Notes: generated by a model not told the origin, from the letters alone. DNA of 64,000 nt from Amaurobius ferox (GCA_951213105.1 OX578136.1:69053230-69117229), one strand, 5' to 3'. Positions 37,566-50,966 are shown, numbered from the stretch's first letter. Program-made: numbers and translations.

Positions 37566-38341
37566 GTTATATGAGGTTCCAATAAAGAAAAATTTGCTGA
37601 CTTTGTAAATGCTGCCAAACTGATGAAACCGACTCTAAATCAATTAAATGGCGATTAATGGATGAAAGTTCAATATCTTGGGAAGAACATAAGAGTAGAC
37701 GATAAGAATAACCTATTTCTCCGTCCATCCTTCCATAATTCAAGACGAGAAATTTAGCGGGACGTCCCCAAATTTGCGACTATTTAAAATGCTGCCAAAG
37801 TGCAAAAATGTCGCCAAATCGATAAAAATGATGCCAAATGGGAAGTGATATTTCGGAACCTCTGATTTTCGTCATATGACGGGCAAATATTCTAGTATGT
37901 AAGAAATGCTCTGCTTTCCGTTTGTCTGTAACACATGGGGATGCATTTGGCGAACTTGGTGAAGAATCTAGCAAAGTATCGCCGGTATGGCGATTTTTCG
38001 CCCCAGATTGACAAAAATATCGTCAAAATTGCATAAATGACGCTAAATTAATGAAAATGATGCCTAATTGATGAATTAATTATTAAAATATTTTAATATA
38101 TGAACTATATCGCCTATTAAAGATGCTATCAATATTGATAATTGCTTATTTAGAGTAGCGCGAAATATAAGTTAACTGGGTACTTTGAAATAGTTTTACA
38201 TGCTGTCATCTAAAAAATCGCCAAATGTACAATTCAACGTTACAAACACAGTACCGTGGATCTTATTGGATCGATATCTCTACCGTGGATCTATCGATTC
38301 ATTGCATCATATAAAGAAAGTCATGTGCTGCCCACATCAGA
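37566..38341 (-). mobile_element. HLE-B copy 4, 3' end missing
   Basis: The 5' terminus is intact at 38285-38341 (ATAAAGAAAGTCATGTGCTG, then CCCACATCAGA). To its left are repeated body modules (about 37600-37690, 37690-37850 and 37900-38090). No microsatellite or 3' hairpin is present. Confidence 0.7.
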
Positions 38342-38925
38342 TTTTCAATATTGGAACTATCTCGTTAAATCGTAACAAAAATATAACCGATTTTCAAATT
38401 TTAGCAAATGTGCTTTTTTAAAAATGTCTAGTATTATAATCATTGCTCATTAATAACATTCCAGGTAGTTAAGGAAATTAAAGTACTCAATTTTGTGCTA
38501 AGAAGTTTTTTAGGCCTTTAAAAATATCACTTTAAAAATAATTAATATTATATTAACATATTAGTAGGAACAAAGCACATTTTTAGAAACAAAAGCTCTG
38601 CTTATTTATATAGAATTATTTTAAAACAAAACATAGATGAAATGGATATTTAAAAAATATCTTTGCTGCCGAGAATGCATACTGAATTGTTCAATCGCAC
38701 CTTAATATGTGTATTTTAAATAATTAATTATTTTTATATGAAAATATTTTAGATTTTTAATTTATTTTGGTCTGATTTCGGATGTTGAAGGACTAATATC
38801 ATTATCAGTGGAAGTCTACTTGGCTTGAGCAAAAGATAGCAAAAGTGGCTTGTGATACGTTAAATTCCTTTCATAAGATAAGTTGAAAATTTGTAGAGAT
38901 ATTGTACTCGCCATTTGAACTAGTC
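38342..38925. other. unassigned AT-rich DNA
   Basis: No feature recognised. Confidence 0.4.
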
Positions 38926-39860
38926 GCACAAAATATGCTTATGATTTGATCGATTATTCGCCTACAATATTCTTACGATTTGTCCTAAATAAATGAGTTT
39001 ACTTATTGTAATTTTCAATTGAAGTAATTGCACAAAATATTCTTATGATCCGATTTAATGCTCAACATGTATTCTGATGATTCGATATTGCTAAAAATTA
39101 TTTAACGTATTCTAATTGTTAATTGAAGTAGTCACACAATGTATTGTTATGATTCGATCTGATTGAAAATATGTCTATGTATTTTAATCGTCAATGGAAG
39201 CAGTCACACAAAATATTCTTATGCTTAAAATAAGTAGAAGTATTAAGGTAATCCAATTGAAACATTCACACAAAATATGTAAGAAAGTCTTGCTGAAAAT
39301 CACTAAATTTTGTAACTGCCAATCGAAATAGTCTCATAAAGTAATCGAATTATTCGATATTGATGAAAATCAGTAGATGTTAATAACCAATTAGATTAAT
39401 CACATCAAATATTCTTATGATTAGATCTTGCGAAATATCAGCAGACTAATTGTAATTGCCATTTGAAACAGTCGCCTAAAATATTCTTATGATTCAGTAT
39501 TCTTGAAATCAGATAACGTATTGAAATAGCCAATTGAAATAGTCGTATAAATTATTCTTTGGATTCGATTTTAAAGTATTCTTATATTCTATTTTGGTGA
39601 AAATTAGCATATGTATTGCTAAATATGAGTAGGCTTATTGTAGTAGAAAATTGAAATAGTTAAGCGAAATATTATGATTCAATATTGCTGAAAATCTATA
39701 GACTTACTGTAATCGCCTATTAAAACACTCGCACAAATATTGTTAAAATGCGATCTATTAGTCCCACAAAATATTTTCGTGATTCGATCTTGCTAAAATT
39801 TGTAGATTTCTTGTAATTGCTAATCGAGATAGTCTCATAAAATGCTATCACAATCAGTTT
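38926..39860. repeat. degenerate satellite, about 70-bp period, about 13 copies
   Basis: A motif near AGTCRCACAAAATATTCTTA followed by TGATTCGAT and a TGTAATTGCCAATTGAA-like spacer recurs at about 38926, 39026, 39128, 39200, 39266, 39329, 39397, 39466, 39539, 39657, 39726, 39761 and 39830. Units are strongly diverged. Confidence 0.8.
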
Positions 39861-40720
39861 AATCTTTCCAGTAAATCGTGCTCGTTGGTGCAAAAGTAAA
39901 ATTTGCACTATCTCGAGCGCGATACAGTCTGATAACCCATATTAATCAATGGTCCCAATGAATTACAATGAATGACGTCAATCACCGGTTATTTAAGAAC
40001 TGACATAGTATAGAAATAATATTTGTGAAACCATTATAAAACTGGAGGATATAATTAGGTCCACACATGTTTAAACGCAACAATTATTTACTAAAACTAC
40101 GAAGAAAAAAATTTTAACACACGTTACGTTAATGGAACAGGGAAACTAATTTATCTCGCAACGAAAATACTGGAAAATAAAATAATATGGTCTGCAATAC
40201 ATATAAACGATACATTCTGGTCTGCATCCACGCGAAAGAAAGGTAATAAATGCTGAAGACCTTGAACATGGTTGCCAGATGGGGCCTTCACACGATAAAT
40301 ACATAGTTTCAAAGTAATAGAAGTTCAGAATAGAAATGGTTATCCTTTACGCATTATACATATATAAATAGTTGTGAAATAATTAAATATGAAACTGAAG
40401 TTATAAGTAGGTTTGAAGTTATAAGTAGTTATTAGTATTGCATTTCCTTACCGATACCTTCATGATTTTCTTTACAGACACTCATTATTTTCCTCACAGG
40501 CACTCTCATTATTTTTTTTTGCAGACATTTCTTAACACACACCATTAACATTTTTATAGTTACACTAAAACTTTAAGGATATATGTATAGACGAAACATT
40601 TTTAGCCAACCATTGTTAATTAAAACTGTTGCAATATTGTATGAAGGAAATATTTTTTCCCCCAAAATTTTCAATGTCGCGATGTCAAGATAAAGCATGT
40701 TTTAAGGCGTCCTCAATATA
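39861..40720. other. unassigned DNA
   Basis: No feature recognised. Confidence 0.4.
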
Positions 40721-41234
40721 CCGGATGATTCAGAAGTTCGGAGCAAAAGTAAAACGCTATAAAAAATATCTATGGGTCGGAGAGATATGAGGTTTGCAGA
40801 TTAATATTTACCGTGGTGGGGGATTTTGTGTGGCATGAAAAAAAATTAGCTCAAACTTTCGACACTAGGGGGCTGCGGCAGATAAGGACATAGAGATGAC
40901 TTATGCATGGAGGTGATTGCACACATGACTGGCCTGCGAGATCCCCAGATCTCACACCCTGTGATTTCTCGTTGTGGGGATACCTAAAATCACGGATGTG
41001 AGATCTGGGGATCTCGCAGGCCAGGCATGTGTGCAATCACCTCCACGTATAAGTCATCTCCATGGCTTTATCTGCCGCAGCTCCCCGAGTGTTGAAAGTT
41101 TGAATTAATTTTTTTTTCATGCCAAATAAAATCCACCACCACGGTGAATATTAATCTGCAAACCGCATGTCTCTCCGACCCATATATACTTTTTATATTG
41201 TTTTACTTTTGCTCCGAACTTTTGACTAACCCGG
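40721..41234. mobile_element. 514-bp palindromic Tc1/mariner-like derivative
   Basis: Two inverted arms of about 235 bp (40721-40957 and 41000-41234) flank a loop of about 40 bp. The outer ends read CCGGATGATTCAGAAGTTCG and CCGGGTTAGTCAAAAGTTCG, and both abut TA. The left arm plus loop encode WPARSPDLTPCDFSLWGYLK, the region around the last catalytic acidic residue of Tc1/mariner-related transposases. The element appears to be one transposon end duplicated in inverse orientation. Confidence 0.8.
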
Positions 41235-41694
41235 TATTGAAAGATCCATCTGTCTGGATTTTTGTGTATGCCTGTGAGGTGTGGGTGCGATAAGTTAAAA
41301 CTGAAGGCTCTTATTGCTAAGACATTCTATGTGTAGATACGGCAGTGCTCAAAAGTTGCATCACCTCAAAAATCCAATATTTTCAAAATAAATGTTCAAA
41401 AAAGCATAACAAATCCGAATGCTGCTTTCTACTTTTAGTGCATTCACCTTTATATGAAGCTTATATGTCACGTGTCATCGTCCTCTAACGATTATTATGG
41501 GACAGTAGAATTAACTCCATGCCATTTAAAAATGTAGGAAATTATTTTCTTAAATTAGAAAAAACTGCTTATTATCAACATTCTAAATAAAAAAAAAAAA
41601 AACGTAGCAAATGCCGCCGCCGCTGTCTGTTAGATGTAACATGCCTTTCGTTTCTGCGACTCGTACCACAAATAACTATAACATAGAAAAAAAA
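41235..41694. other. unassigned DNA
   Basis: CAAAAGTTGCATCACCTCAA at 41349-41368 resembles a Tc1-type terminus, but no partner end was found. Confidence 0.35.
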
Positions 41695-42459
41695 TCTGAT
41701 GTGGGCAGCACATGACTTTCCCTGCAGACTTATATTAACGTTCTCTTTATTTTAATTAAATTTATTTCACTTTTAATTCAATTTTCGTTCTCATTCGGTA
41801 ACCGGGCTTATTTTCAAAGGTGGCGTAGAGAAAGTACGAAAAACTAAAATATCTCGAGAACGGCTAGTCCTAGTGTAATGGGGTTGGTCTTATTCATTTC
41901 GTTGTTAAAAATTACGTATTAAACGAGCATTTAATGGATATATTTGAATACACCTAGTTCTTTAGTTTAGATTTTAACGATTTTTGGCGGCCATTTTCCA
42001 AAAAAAGGCAGGTTATTTTTTCCAAATCGTACCAAAACCTAATCAGCACCAAGGTAATCTACAAGTGACTGATCTACCGAATTTTGTGAAATTCGGTCCA
42101 TTAGTTTTTCAGTTAAAGTGGATACAAGCTTTTGCGGGCCATTTCGCAAAAAAAAAACCGCGGGTTCTTTTATCCCAATTCGTACCCAAAACTAATCAGC
42201 ACCAGATTCGCCCACAAATGACTTACCTACCAAATTTTATGAAATTCGGTCCGTTAGTTATTTAGTTAGAGTGGATACAAAATCTGCACAGACAGACAGA
42301 TACACACACAGACACACACACACAGACGCCACGCTAAAAATGGTTTTTTCGTATTCTAGAGGTCTTGAAACGTGTAGATCCCTCGAAAACTCGAGTTGCG
42401 ATTTTCGTCATGATTCCAATACTTTCCCTATACATTACCATGTATTGCAGGGAAAGTAA
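41695..42459 (+). mobile_element. HLE-A copy 2, full length
   Basis: It starts TCTGATGTGGGCAGCACATG. Two 150-bp modules (near 41990 and 42140), a CAGA/CACA microsatellite (42288-42325) and the 3' hairpin ending GTAA follow. The layout is the same as at 2257-3008. Confidence 0.85.
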
Positions 42460-43226
42460 AATATGAAATTTGATATATCATCAGGGAAAAGTTAGGGAAA
42501 TACGCTGAAATAAGCCCCCTTTTGATTTAGATTTTAGTCTAAAAAATATTTAGTATCAAAATTAAAAAAAAATAATTTGAGAAATATATTCATGCATCCT
42601 GTCGATTTTTACTAATTGGACATTGAAGTGTCTAGCAAAGTCTTACAAAGTTTTTGGAGTGACTTTTCTCAGAATCTTGTATATATTGAAAGAATTAAGA
42701 ATAATTTCAAAAGAACAATTTACGAAAGAGAGTTCATAAAAAATATACGTTTATTTTTCCTTCTAATACTGATTAGGATACAAATGCATGTAAAGTCATG
42801 GAATATAAATATATGAATGAAGATTACATCTTCAGATATTTTCTACAGCAGGTTTCCTGGACTTTCATCTCAAAGGGATCGATTATAAATTAAATCCAGA
42901 ATATCACTAATAATTTTAGATGCATGAAATAAAGAACCCTTTCCTAAGAAAAGAGCACGAATGATGAAGATTTTTGAAGTTTCTTTTCACGATTTCATTT
43001 TGCGGATGAAAAAAGAAAAATAATGTTTAACTTTCTCTTCCTATCTTACCACTCTATATCTTCGAAAATTTTGACGTCTAGTGAGATTGATTATGACGTC
43101 TTCTTTCAGAGGTGTGTTATGTTTTTCTACCGGGATAGGAATATTGTTACTCGTGGTGGTTTCGTAATAAAAAATTCCCCCCACAGCATTGAATATGCTG
43201 TTCCCATAGTAACACTTTTTAACATT
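42460..43226. other. unassigned DNA
   Basis: Open frames at 42616-42816 and 43023-43322 have no recognisable motif; the second runs into an HLE terminus. Confidence 0.4.
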
Positions 43227-43410
43227 TTACTTTCCCTATACTATATGGAAATGTATAGGAAAAGTGCTGTAATAAGGTCGAAAATTTACAGTTTACATTT
43301 TTACAAGTTTGAGGCATTCTAGAATATTAATAGAATTTTTAGAAAGATGTCTGTATAATGTGTGCATCCACTCAAGCTCAAAAATTATTTGATGAAATTT
43401 GTGTGTTATT
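43227..43410 (-). mobile_element. HLE 3' terminal fragment
   Basis: TTACTTTCCCTATA..ATGTATAGGAAAAGT hairpin followed by AAGGTCGAAAATT and a degenerate TG region. It resembles HLE-B more than HLE-A. The rest of the element is missing. Confidence 0.6.
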
Positions 43411-44826
43411 AAAAATTTGAGGCCATCATTATATGGAACATACAATTTTAGGGCGTCAGTACACCATCAGTAGTTTATAGTATATCAGTAGTTTATAGGG
43501 CGTCAGTACCGTCAGTTATTTATATGAAATCAATTTTTTTTATATAATCAAAACTGCCGTAAATTCTTAATACCCATGAGCACAGCGTTGTGTTATAACC
43601 CTTTATTTATTGCTGCAAACTCAATACTTGTATACTTAAGTCCAGAATCTTTTTATTTGATTGATAATTAATGACACATAATTTCTATTTAACTTATGTA
43701 TTAGACGTACTTAATATTTATGGAATAACAACTTAGTAACATGAACTTCATGGGATTTAGAGATGTGATGCCAGTCATTAGTATTACCTTTGTTTAGCTC
43801 ATTAAATGCCTTATCATAATATTAAATTTCTAAACAATGGCAGTATGCCATTACATATATCATCGCTACCATAGTTATGTGCCATCCGTATCGTCGTTTC
43901 TGAGTTCTGCGCTTAGTCTTTTTCAATAATTACTTGATTTACTCCTACATTTTAGTGTCACTTTCATAACTGATCTACTTGGTGTTTGTGAATATCACAA
44001 AATGTACATGTTACTTTATTTAAATTCTGCTTATTTTAGTTAACATTGAAAATATTTCAAATTAATACGAAATCAATGAGTTAAGCTGCAACCGTATTTA
44101 AAAATTATTTTTGAAGTATTCTCATCCAGGATTTCCATTTGTTAATGAATTTTAACCAAAAGCTGTTTTTAATCACAAGAAGATTTTTTTGCCGGATTTT
44201 TATGTGACAAATCATTAAATTATCGTTTTGATAATTACCGTAAACTGAGTTTTTTTTAAATGTTGTGAATGAGTATCATATTCCTGACGTCACAAAAAAT
44301 GCTTTAAGCCTTTAACTCCATTTTCTACTACCTATTTGTGTGAAACGTCTTTCTCTCCAGCTCACTTTTTGAAATCTAAGTAGAGAAATAAGAAGTTGAG
44401 ATTGATTTGAAAATGAAATTATCATGAACCGAAGATTGCCACTCAAATTTAAAAAACAAACAAACAAACAAACAAACAAACACCATCACTGTTTACATTA
44501 AATTGTTATTAATTGTTACTACATCGCTTTAGTTGTTATTAGTAACGCGACATTAACGTTACTGATAACAAAAAAATTGTCAGAGAAACATTTAAGTGAA
44601 TGTAATCAATCTTGACCAAGAATGACCAAGAATACTGTGATGGCTAAAATTATTTTTTACTTTTTAACGCATTTTACTTAAACAGTGTAACTCAAAAAGA
44701 TTTTTATAATATTTTATCAAATACTGTTCTTAGGATTTTGTTGTGATAGGTTCAATAGAATACACAGAAATGTATCGTTTAAAAAGATTAAGAAATTTAG
44801 ACACATTTTATCGATATAGTCTTTTA
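43411..44826. other. unassigned DNA with an AAAC microsatellite
   Basis: An (AAAC)n run lies at about 44452-44483. No gene recognised. Confidence 0.5.
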
Positions 44827-45921
44827 TTACTTTCCCTGCAATACATGATAATGTATAGGGAAAGTATTGGAATCATGCCGAAAATCGCAACTCGAGTTTT
44901 CGACGGATCTACACGTTTCGAGACATCTAGAATGCAAAAATCTATTTTTAGCGTGACGTCTGTGTGTGTGTCTGTGTGTCTGTGTGTGTATCTGTCTGTC
45001 TGTGCAGATTTTGTATCCACTCTAACTAAAAAACTAATGGACCGAATTTCATAAAATTTGGTAGGTAAGTCATTTGTGGGCGAATCTGGTGCTGATTAGT
45101 TTTGGGTACGATTCGGGATAACAGAACTCGCCTTTTTTTTGCGAAATGGCCAGCAAAAACCTGTATTCACTCTAGATGAAAAACTAATGGACCGAATTTC
45201 ACAAAATTTGGTAGATAAGTCACTTATGAAACACCCTGGTGCTGATTAGATTTTGGTACGATTCGGAAAAAATTATCTTCCTTTGTTTGCAAAATGGCCT
45301 GCAAAAAATTTGGCCTGGTGCTGATTGGCCTGCAAAAAAATGGCCTGCAAAAAAATTTGGTGGGGAAGTCACTTGAGTGTGACCCTGGTGCTGATTAGTT
45401 TTTGGTACGATTCGGGATAAAACAACCCGCTTTTTTTGCGAAATGACCCGCAAAAATCTCATGTATCCACTCTAGTTGAAATACTAATTGACCAAATTTC
45501 ACAAAATTTGGTTGATAAGTTACTTGTGGGATATTCTGGTGCTGATTAGATTTTGGTACGATTCGGAAAAGAACAACCTGCCTTTTTTTACGAAATGACT
45601 CGCAAAAAATAGCCAAAATCTAACAAAAGACTATATATATTCAAATGTATCCATTGAATGCTTGTTTTATACGTAATTTTTGACGAGGAAAAGAATAAGT
45701 ACAACTGTATTGCTCTGGGCCTAAACGTTGTCGAGATGTTTGAGATTTTTCGCATTTTTGTTATGCCGTCTTTGGAAAAATGTCCAATTACCAAGTAAAA
45801 ACAGAAATTGAATTAAAAATGCAAATTTTGTGTTATTTTGTGCAATTTAATGAATTATTAAAGAAATAAAGCGAAAATGAATTTGAGTCTGCAAGGAAAG
45901 TCATGTGCTGCCCACATCAGA
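44827..45921 (-). mobile_element. HLE-A copy 3, expanded modules
   Basis: The 3' hairpin faces left at 44827-44866, the TG/CTGT microsatellite is at 44960-45002, and the 5' end is at 45921. It is about 1.1 kb rather than 0.75 kb because the 150-bp module is present about four times, one copy partial (45290-45360). Confidence 0.85.
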
Positions 45922-45997
45922 TTTTTTCCCATTGTATGATTTCAGTGGCGTATCCAGAAGAAGGGGGAATTATTCATATTTTTACAAGAAGAAAAAA

Positions 45998-46587
45998 TCT
46001 GATGTGGGCAGCACATGACTTTCCCTGCAGACTTATATCCACGTTCTATTTATTTCAATTAAATGCAATTCACTTTTAATTCAATTTTCGTTCTCATTTG
46101 ATAACTGGACTTATTTTCAAAGGTGGGGTGGAAAAATACGAAAAAAACTAATATATCTCGAGAACGGCTAGTCCTAGTGTAATGGGGTTGGTCTTATTCT
46201 TTTCTTCGTTAAAAATTACGCATTAAACAAGCATTTAATGGATATATTTGAGCATACGTAGCTTTTTAGTTTAGATTTTGGCAATTTTTGCGGGCCATTC
46301 TACAAAAAAAGGCAGGTTATTTTTTTCTGAATCGTACCAAAATCTAATCAGCACCAGGGTGACCTATACGGGACTCATCTACCGAATTTTGTGAAATTCG
46401 GTCCATTAGTTTTTTAGCTAGAGTGGATACAAACTTTGCGGGCCATTTCGCAAAAAAAGGCGGGTTCTTTTATTCCGAATCGTACCCAAAACTAATCAGC
46501 GCCAGCCCCGCCCACAAGTGACTTACCTACAAAATTTTGTGAAATTCGGTCCATTAGTTTTTTAGTTAGAGTGGATACAAAATCTGC

Positions 46588-46622
<35 letters not shown>

Positions 46623-46806
46623 CACAGACAGACAGACACACAGACAGACAGACACACAGACACACACACAGACGTCAGGCTAAAAATGGTTTTTTCGTAT
46701 TCTAGAGGTCTCGAAACGTGTAGATCCGTCGAAAACTCGAGTTGTGATTTTCGGCATGATTCCAATACTTTCCCTATACATTACCATGTATTGCAGGGAA
46801 AGTAAA
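45998..46806 (+). mobile_element. HLE-A copy 4, full length
   Basis: It starts TCTGATGTGGGCAGCACATG. A long CAGA/CACA microsatellite occupies 46588-46674. The 3' hairpin ends GTAA at about 46806. The flanking sequence recurs uninterrupted at 47229-47274, which gives an empty site. Confidence 0.9.
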
Positions 46807-48125
46807 AATGAACCTGTCAAAGAATTCCCCCAAGAGTTATAATGTACTGTGAGATACTCAATGCAATGGCTTTTCCTTGATTTAATGATATTTACCTTAT
46901 CAATGATAGCTTTCCCATTCCACATTTCTGAGATTATAGCTACACTTACTAGATTTTCACTCAAATTTTCTCAAGTTGTGTAATTGTTTAGAAACCAAGT
47001 ATTTCGGTAATGAAGGATCATGCTTTTATAATGCATTTATGAAATATTCCAAGTTTTGCAGAATCATTTTTACATTGCACGATACCTCATATAACTTATA
47101 TTATTTTTTTGAGAACTAGTTTTTCTCAACCTCAAGAGTTGCAATAAACCGACTATTTCTATAAATATTATTTTAAGCATTTGAAAGATATTCATAAATA
47201 TTAAAACATACTTTTTTTATAAGACCTTTCATATTTTTACAAGAAGAAAAAATGAACCTGTCAAAGAATTCCGCCATTTGTATAAGACAGATATAATAAT
47301 TGAAAGTCAGAAGTGGGATTTTCGTAGCCATCATGTCAAGCCAATAAATATTCAAATTTAATACAATGCGAAAATTCTTAATCGGAAATTCCGTGTCTCT
47401 GAAAACTTTCTTTACAATTTATCATCCAATATTTTCTTTCTGTGAGATAAAATTAGATTTAAGTGAAATCGAGACTCCAGGAGTCAAAATGGAACTAAAA
47501 GCGATAGCAAAATATGCAGATGAAACAAGCCATTCCTTCTTATTTCACGTGCGATTGAATTTTTTTTTTAAAAATGAGTGAAAGAAAGAATGAGAAACGG
47601 AATTCGTTTATGTAAATTTCCTTCGAACTTATTTTCCACTCAGAAGTATAAGTTGAATAGAGAATAAATAAGAATATTGATGTCCTATCCCATAACTTTT
47701 ATGCGTATTAAATATATACACTTGATAGCCCCTATTAAAAACCTCTAAAGTGAAAGGCTCCATTTTTATTCGCGTATATTCATACACCCTAAGTTTTATG
47801 TATACTTATGACATAAAGATTGAAAAACTATGTAGTAAAAGTCTTTAGACAGTCTTTAGAAAAAGTCTTTAGAAAGTCTTATCTTATTTCAAGTAAATTC
47901 CGTTTCAGGCCTTAAGTGTATGTAATTACAATACTTGCTCATTATCTTACAAATTTTGAATTATTAATCAAACGAGAACATTAAAGAAAAACAGCCTGAA
48001 AATTTTTGGGTTGGTAGAAGGGTTGGTTGGTTTAAAACCATTGAGTTAAAACTTGGTTTAAACCATGTTTTTATTTGTTTAAACCATTTTTTGTTTAAAT
48101 TATGTTTTTGGTATAAACCATTATT
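46807..48125. other. unassigned DNA with GTTTAAACC-type repeats at the right end
   Basis: An open frame at 47366-47581 (71 aa) has no motif. From about 48000 there are repeated GGTTTAAACCA-like words that also flank HLE-C at 53570 and 54900. Confidence 0.45.
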
Positions 48126-49093
48126 AACATTTTACAACATAGTTGAGAAGTTTTTATGATTTTGTTCTGTCTGTCTGTTTGTCCGTTCGCACGATAACTA
48201 CCGTAAAATGACTTTATCAAAATAAAATTTTAGTATGTTGTTAAGACAGTCTGTGGAACATATGGGAATGTAAATGAATAATATCACCCAATTAGTTTTG
48301 GATTGAACCCTGGTTGCAAAAATGAAATACATTGAATCCTATGGGACCTGAATTTTCAAATTTTTTAAGCGAATTTAAAATTCATAATATTCTTCCTAAA
48401 TTTTAGGAAACATTCAAATAATCCCAGAAATATATTAAAAAAATTCAGCAAAATTCAGCAATTTTTCTGTAGTTCTTTAAATAAGAATTAAAATAATAAT
48501 TGCACCTATATATGAAAATATTATGGGTGCACCCTTCAAATACACTTCATAATAAAATATGGCATCCATAAAATTGTATACACTTCAAAATAAAATATGG
48601 CATCCACCTTGTGTCAAAATCGTGATTTTTAAAGGTCTTTTTCATTTATATTTAGTGTTGCATCCGTTCTAAAACCGCTTTATTTTTTATTTTTTATTAT
48701 TTTCTGTGGATCTACATACTGCGCCAACGCAATTACAATATTTCGGATTTTAAATGATCATGAAACTTTGATAATATCTACAACAAAGCCCAACTTTCAC
48801 GTATGGAGAATGTAAACGCACCAAGCTGTAAGATGAGTTTTATAAGAATTGCCTAATTTCTTTAATACAAAATTATTTAGTTCTGGAGTTATTGAGAGAT
48901 GAATTTATTTGAATAAAGTTTATTTGTTTCCGATGAAGTTTTCAAATATAACCATTTATTGTAGTATTTTGATACTTTTATAAATATCACCGCTGAATGT
49001 ATCGCAATTTAGAGATGTTTAAATAAAATTGCATTTCAGTAGGAAAGGGTTTCATCATCAATACTTTATGCATGATTGATTTTTCTTGTTTTT
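48126..49093 (-). mobile_element. HLE-C copy 3
   Basis: The 3' hairpin (AACATTTTACAAC..) is at 48126, CTGT repeats at about 48166-48182, and the 5' region (GCATGATTGAT) near 49070-49080. The body is collinear with other copies. Confidence 0.8.
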
Positions 49094-50144
49094 ATTTACA
49101 CACTCTTTTTCGTTTAAACAATTTTTTTCGTTTAAACCGATGAAACCTGATGTGTTATCCTACTCTGGTATTTCTTGTTACTTTCCCTATATACATAATG
49201 TATAAGGAAAGTATTGTGACGGGGTCGAAAATTCGAATTCGAGTTTTCGACGGGAGAGCACGTTTCAAGCATCCCTAATCACGAATCAAACACTTTTGAA
49301 GTGATGTGTGTGTGTGTGTGAAAGTATGTGTGTGTGTGTGTGTGAAAGTATGTGTGTGTGTGTGTGTGTCTGTCAGTGAGCCTGTGGAGACGAAAAGTGA
49401 CGAACGAATGGACCGATTCGAACAAAATTTGGTACAAAAATCACAATCCATAAACACTGGAAGCCTATTGTTTTTATACGCAATCGAATGTTCAGAACCC
49501 CCTAAATTTTTGACTGAAATTTTGAAAAAATCGTCAAAAAATCTAAACCGCTAATAAACTTACGCAAATAGACATTTCTTATGTAATTTTTCATTAGAAA
49601 AGGATTGACATAAATTTTAGAACGCTAACATGAACCGTTCTCGAGATATTGCACATATTTCAAAAAAATTATCACAAAGTCATACAAAACAAGAAAGATC
49701 AATCATGCATAAGCATTGATTATGAAACACTTTCCAACTGAAATGTAATTTCATTTAAAAATTTCTAAAATGTGATTCATTCAGTGGTAATATCTTTTAC
49801 ATTATCACAGTACTACAGTAATTTATTATACTTAAATATTTAAAACTGTATCGAAATATAAATCATCTGATTCTTTATGCAAAATCAATGAATATTTCAT
49901 TCATATAACTTGTATTTCAGACTCCAGAGCTAAATAATTTTGTGTGAAAAAAATTCAGCAATTCTTATGTAATTCATCTTACAATCGCTTGAGATATTTG
50001 CATTCTGCATATGTTAAAATTAGGCTTCCTTGAAGAAATAATAAAAGTTTAGGGATCATTTAAAATCACAACTATTGTAATTGCATAGGCACGGAATTTA
50101 GATACACAGATAATACACAGATAATATATATGTGTATGTGTATG

Positions 50145-50966
50145 TACTCAAAGTATTGGAATCGTGCCGAAGATCGGAACTCGAATTTTCAAAGGATCTA
50201 CACGTTTTGGGACTTCTAGAACACGAAAAAACTACTTTTAGGAAGACGTCTGTGTGTGTAAGGGTGTATCTGTGTATGTTTCTGTGTGTCTGTGTGGATA
50301 TTACATCCACTCTAATTGAAAAACTAATGGACCGAATTTCATACAATTTGGTAGGTATGTTTTTTGTGGGAAATCCTGATGTTCATTAGATTATAGTACG
50401 ATTCGCAATAAAAGAATCTGCCTTCTTTGCGAAATGGCCGCAGAAATTGCCTTTATCCACTCTAGCTAAAAACTAATGAACCAAATTTAACAAAATTTGG
50501 AGTATAATATTTCAATAACCTACAAGTGATTTATATACCAAATTTAACAAAATTTTGTATATAAATCATTTGTAGGTTATTCTAGTACGATTCGGGAAAA
50601 AGGAACGGGCTATTTTTGCGAAATGGCCAGCAAAAATCGTTATATATAAAAATAAAAGACTACGTGTGCTCAATTATATCAAATAAATTCCTATTTTATA
50701 TGTGATTTTTGACAACAAAAAGAATAAGACTAACCCCATTACTCTAGGACTAGCCGTTCTTGAGATATTCTAGTTTTTTCGCGTTTTCGCTACGCCTCCT
50801 TTGACAATAAGTCCAGCTATCAAATGAGAACCAAATTTAAGTTTAACGTGTAAATTCAATGTCATTTAAAATACTTATGTTGTGCAGATAAACTCAAATT
50901 ATCATTGAATAAATAAAGAGAACGAATATGAGTCTGCAGAGAAAGACATGTGCTGTCCACATCAGA
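50145..50966 (-). mobile_element. HLE-A copy 5, diverged, 3' hairpin lost
   Basis: The sequence starts inside the 3' region (AAGTATTGGAATCG..) without the terminal hairpin and ends with the 5' terminus (GTGCTGTCCACATCAGA) at 50966. It is more diverged than copies 1-4 and has a 25-bp-arm palindrome at 50514-50581. Confidence 0.8.

Noticed and set aside
47366..47581. 71-aa plus-strand ORF as a host exon
   Set aside because: It has no recognisable domain, no convincing splice signals and no conservation evidence available here.
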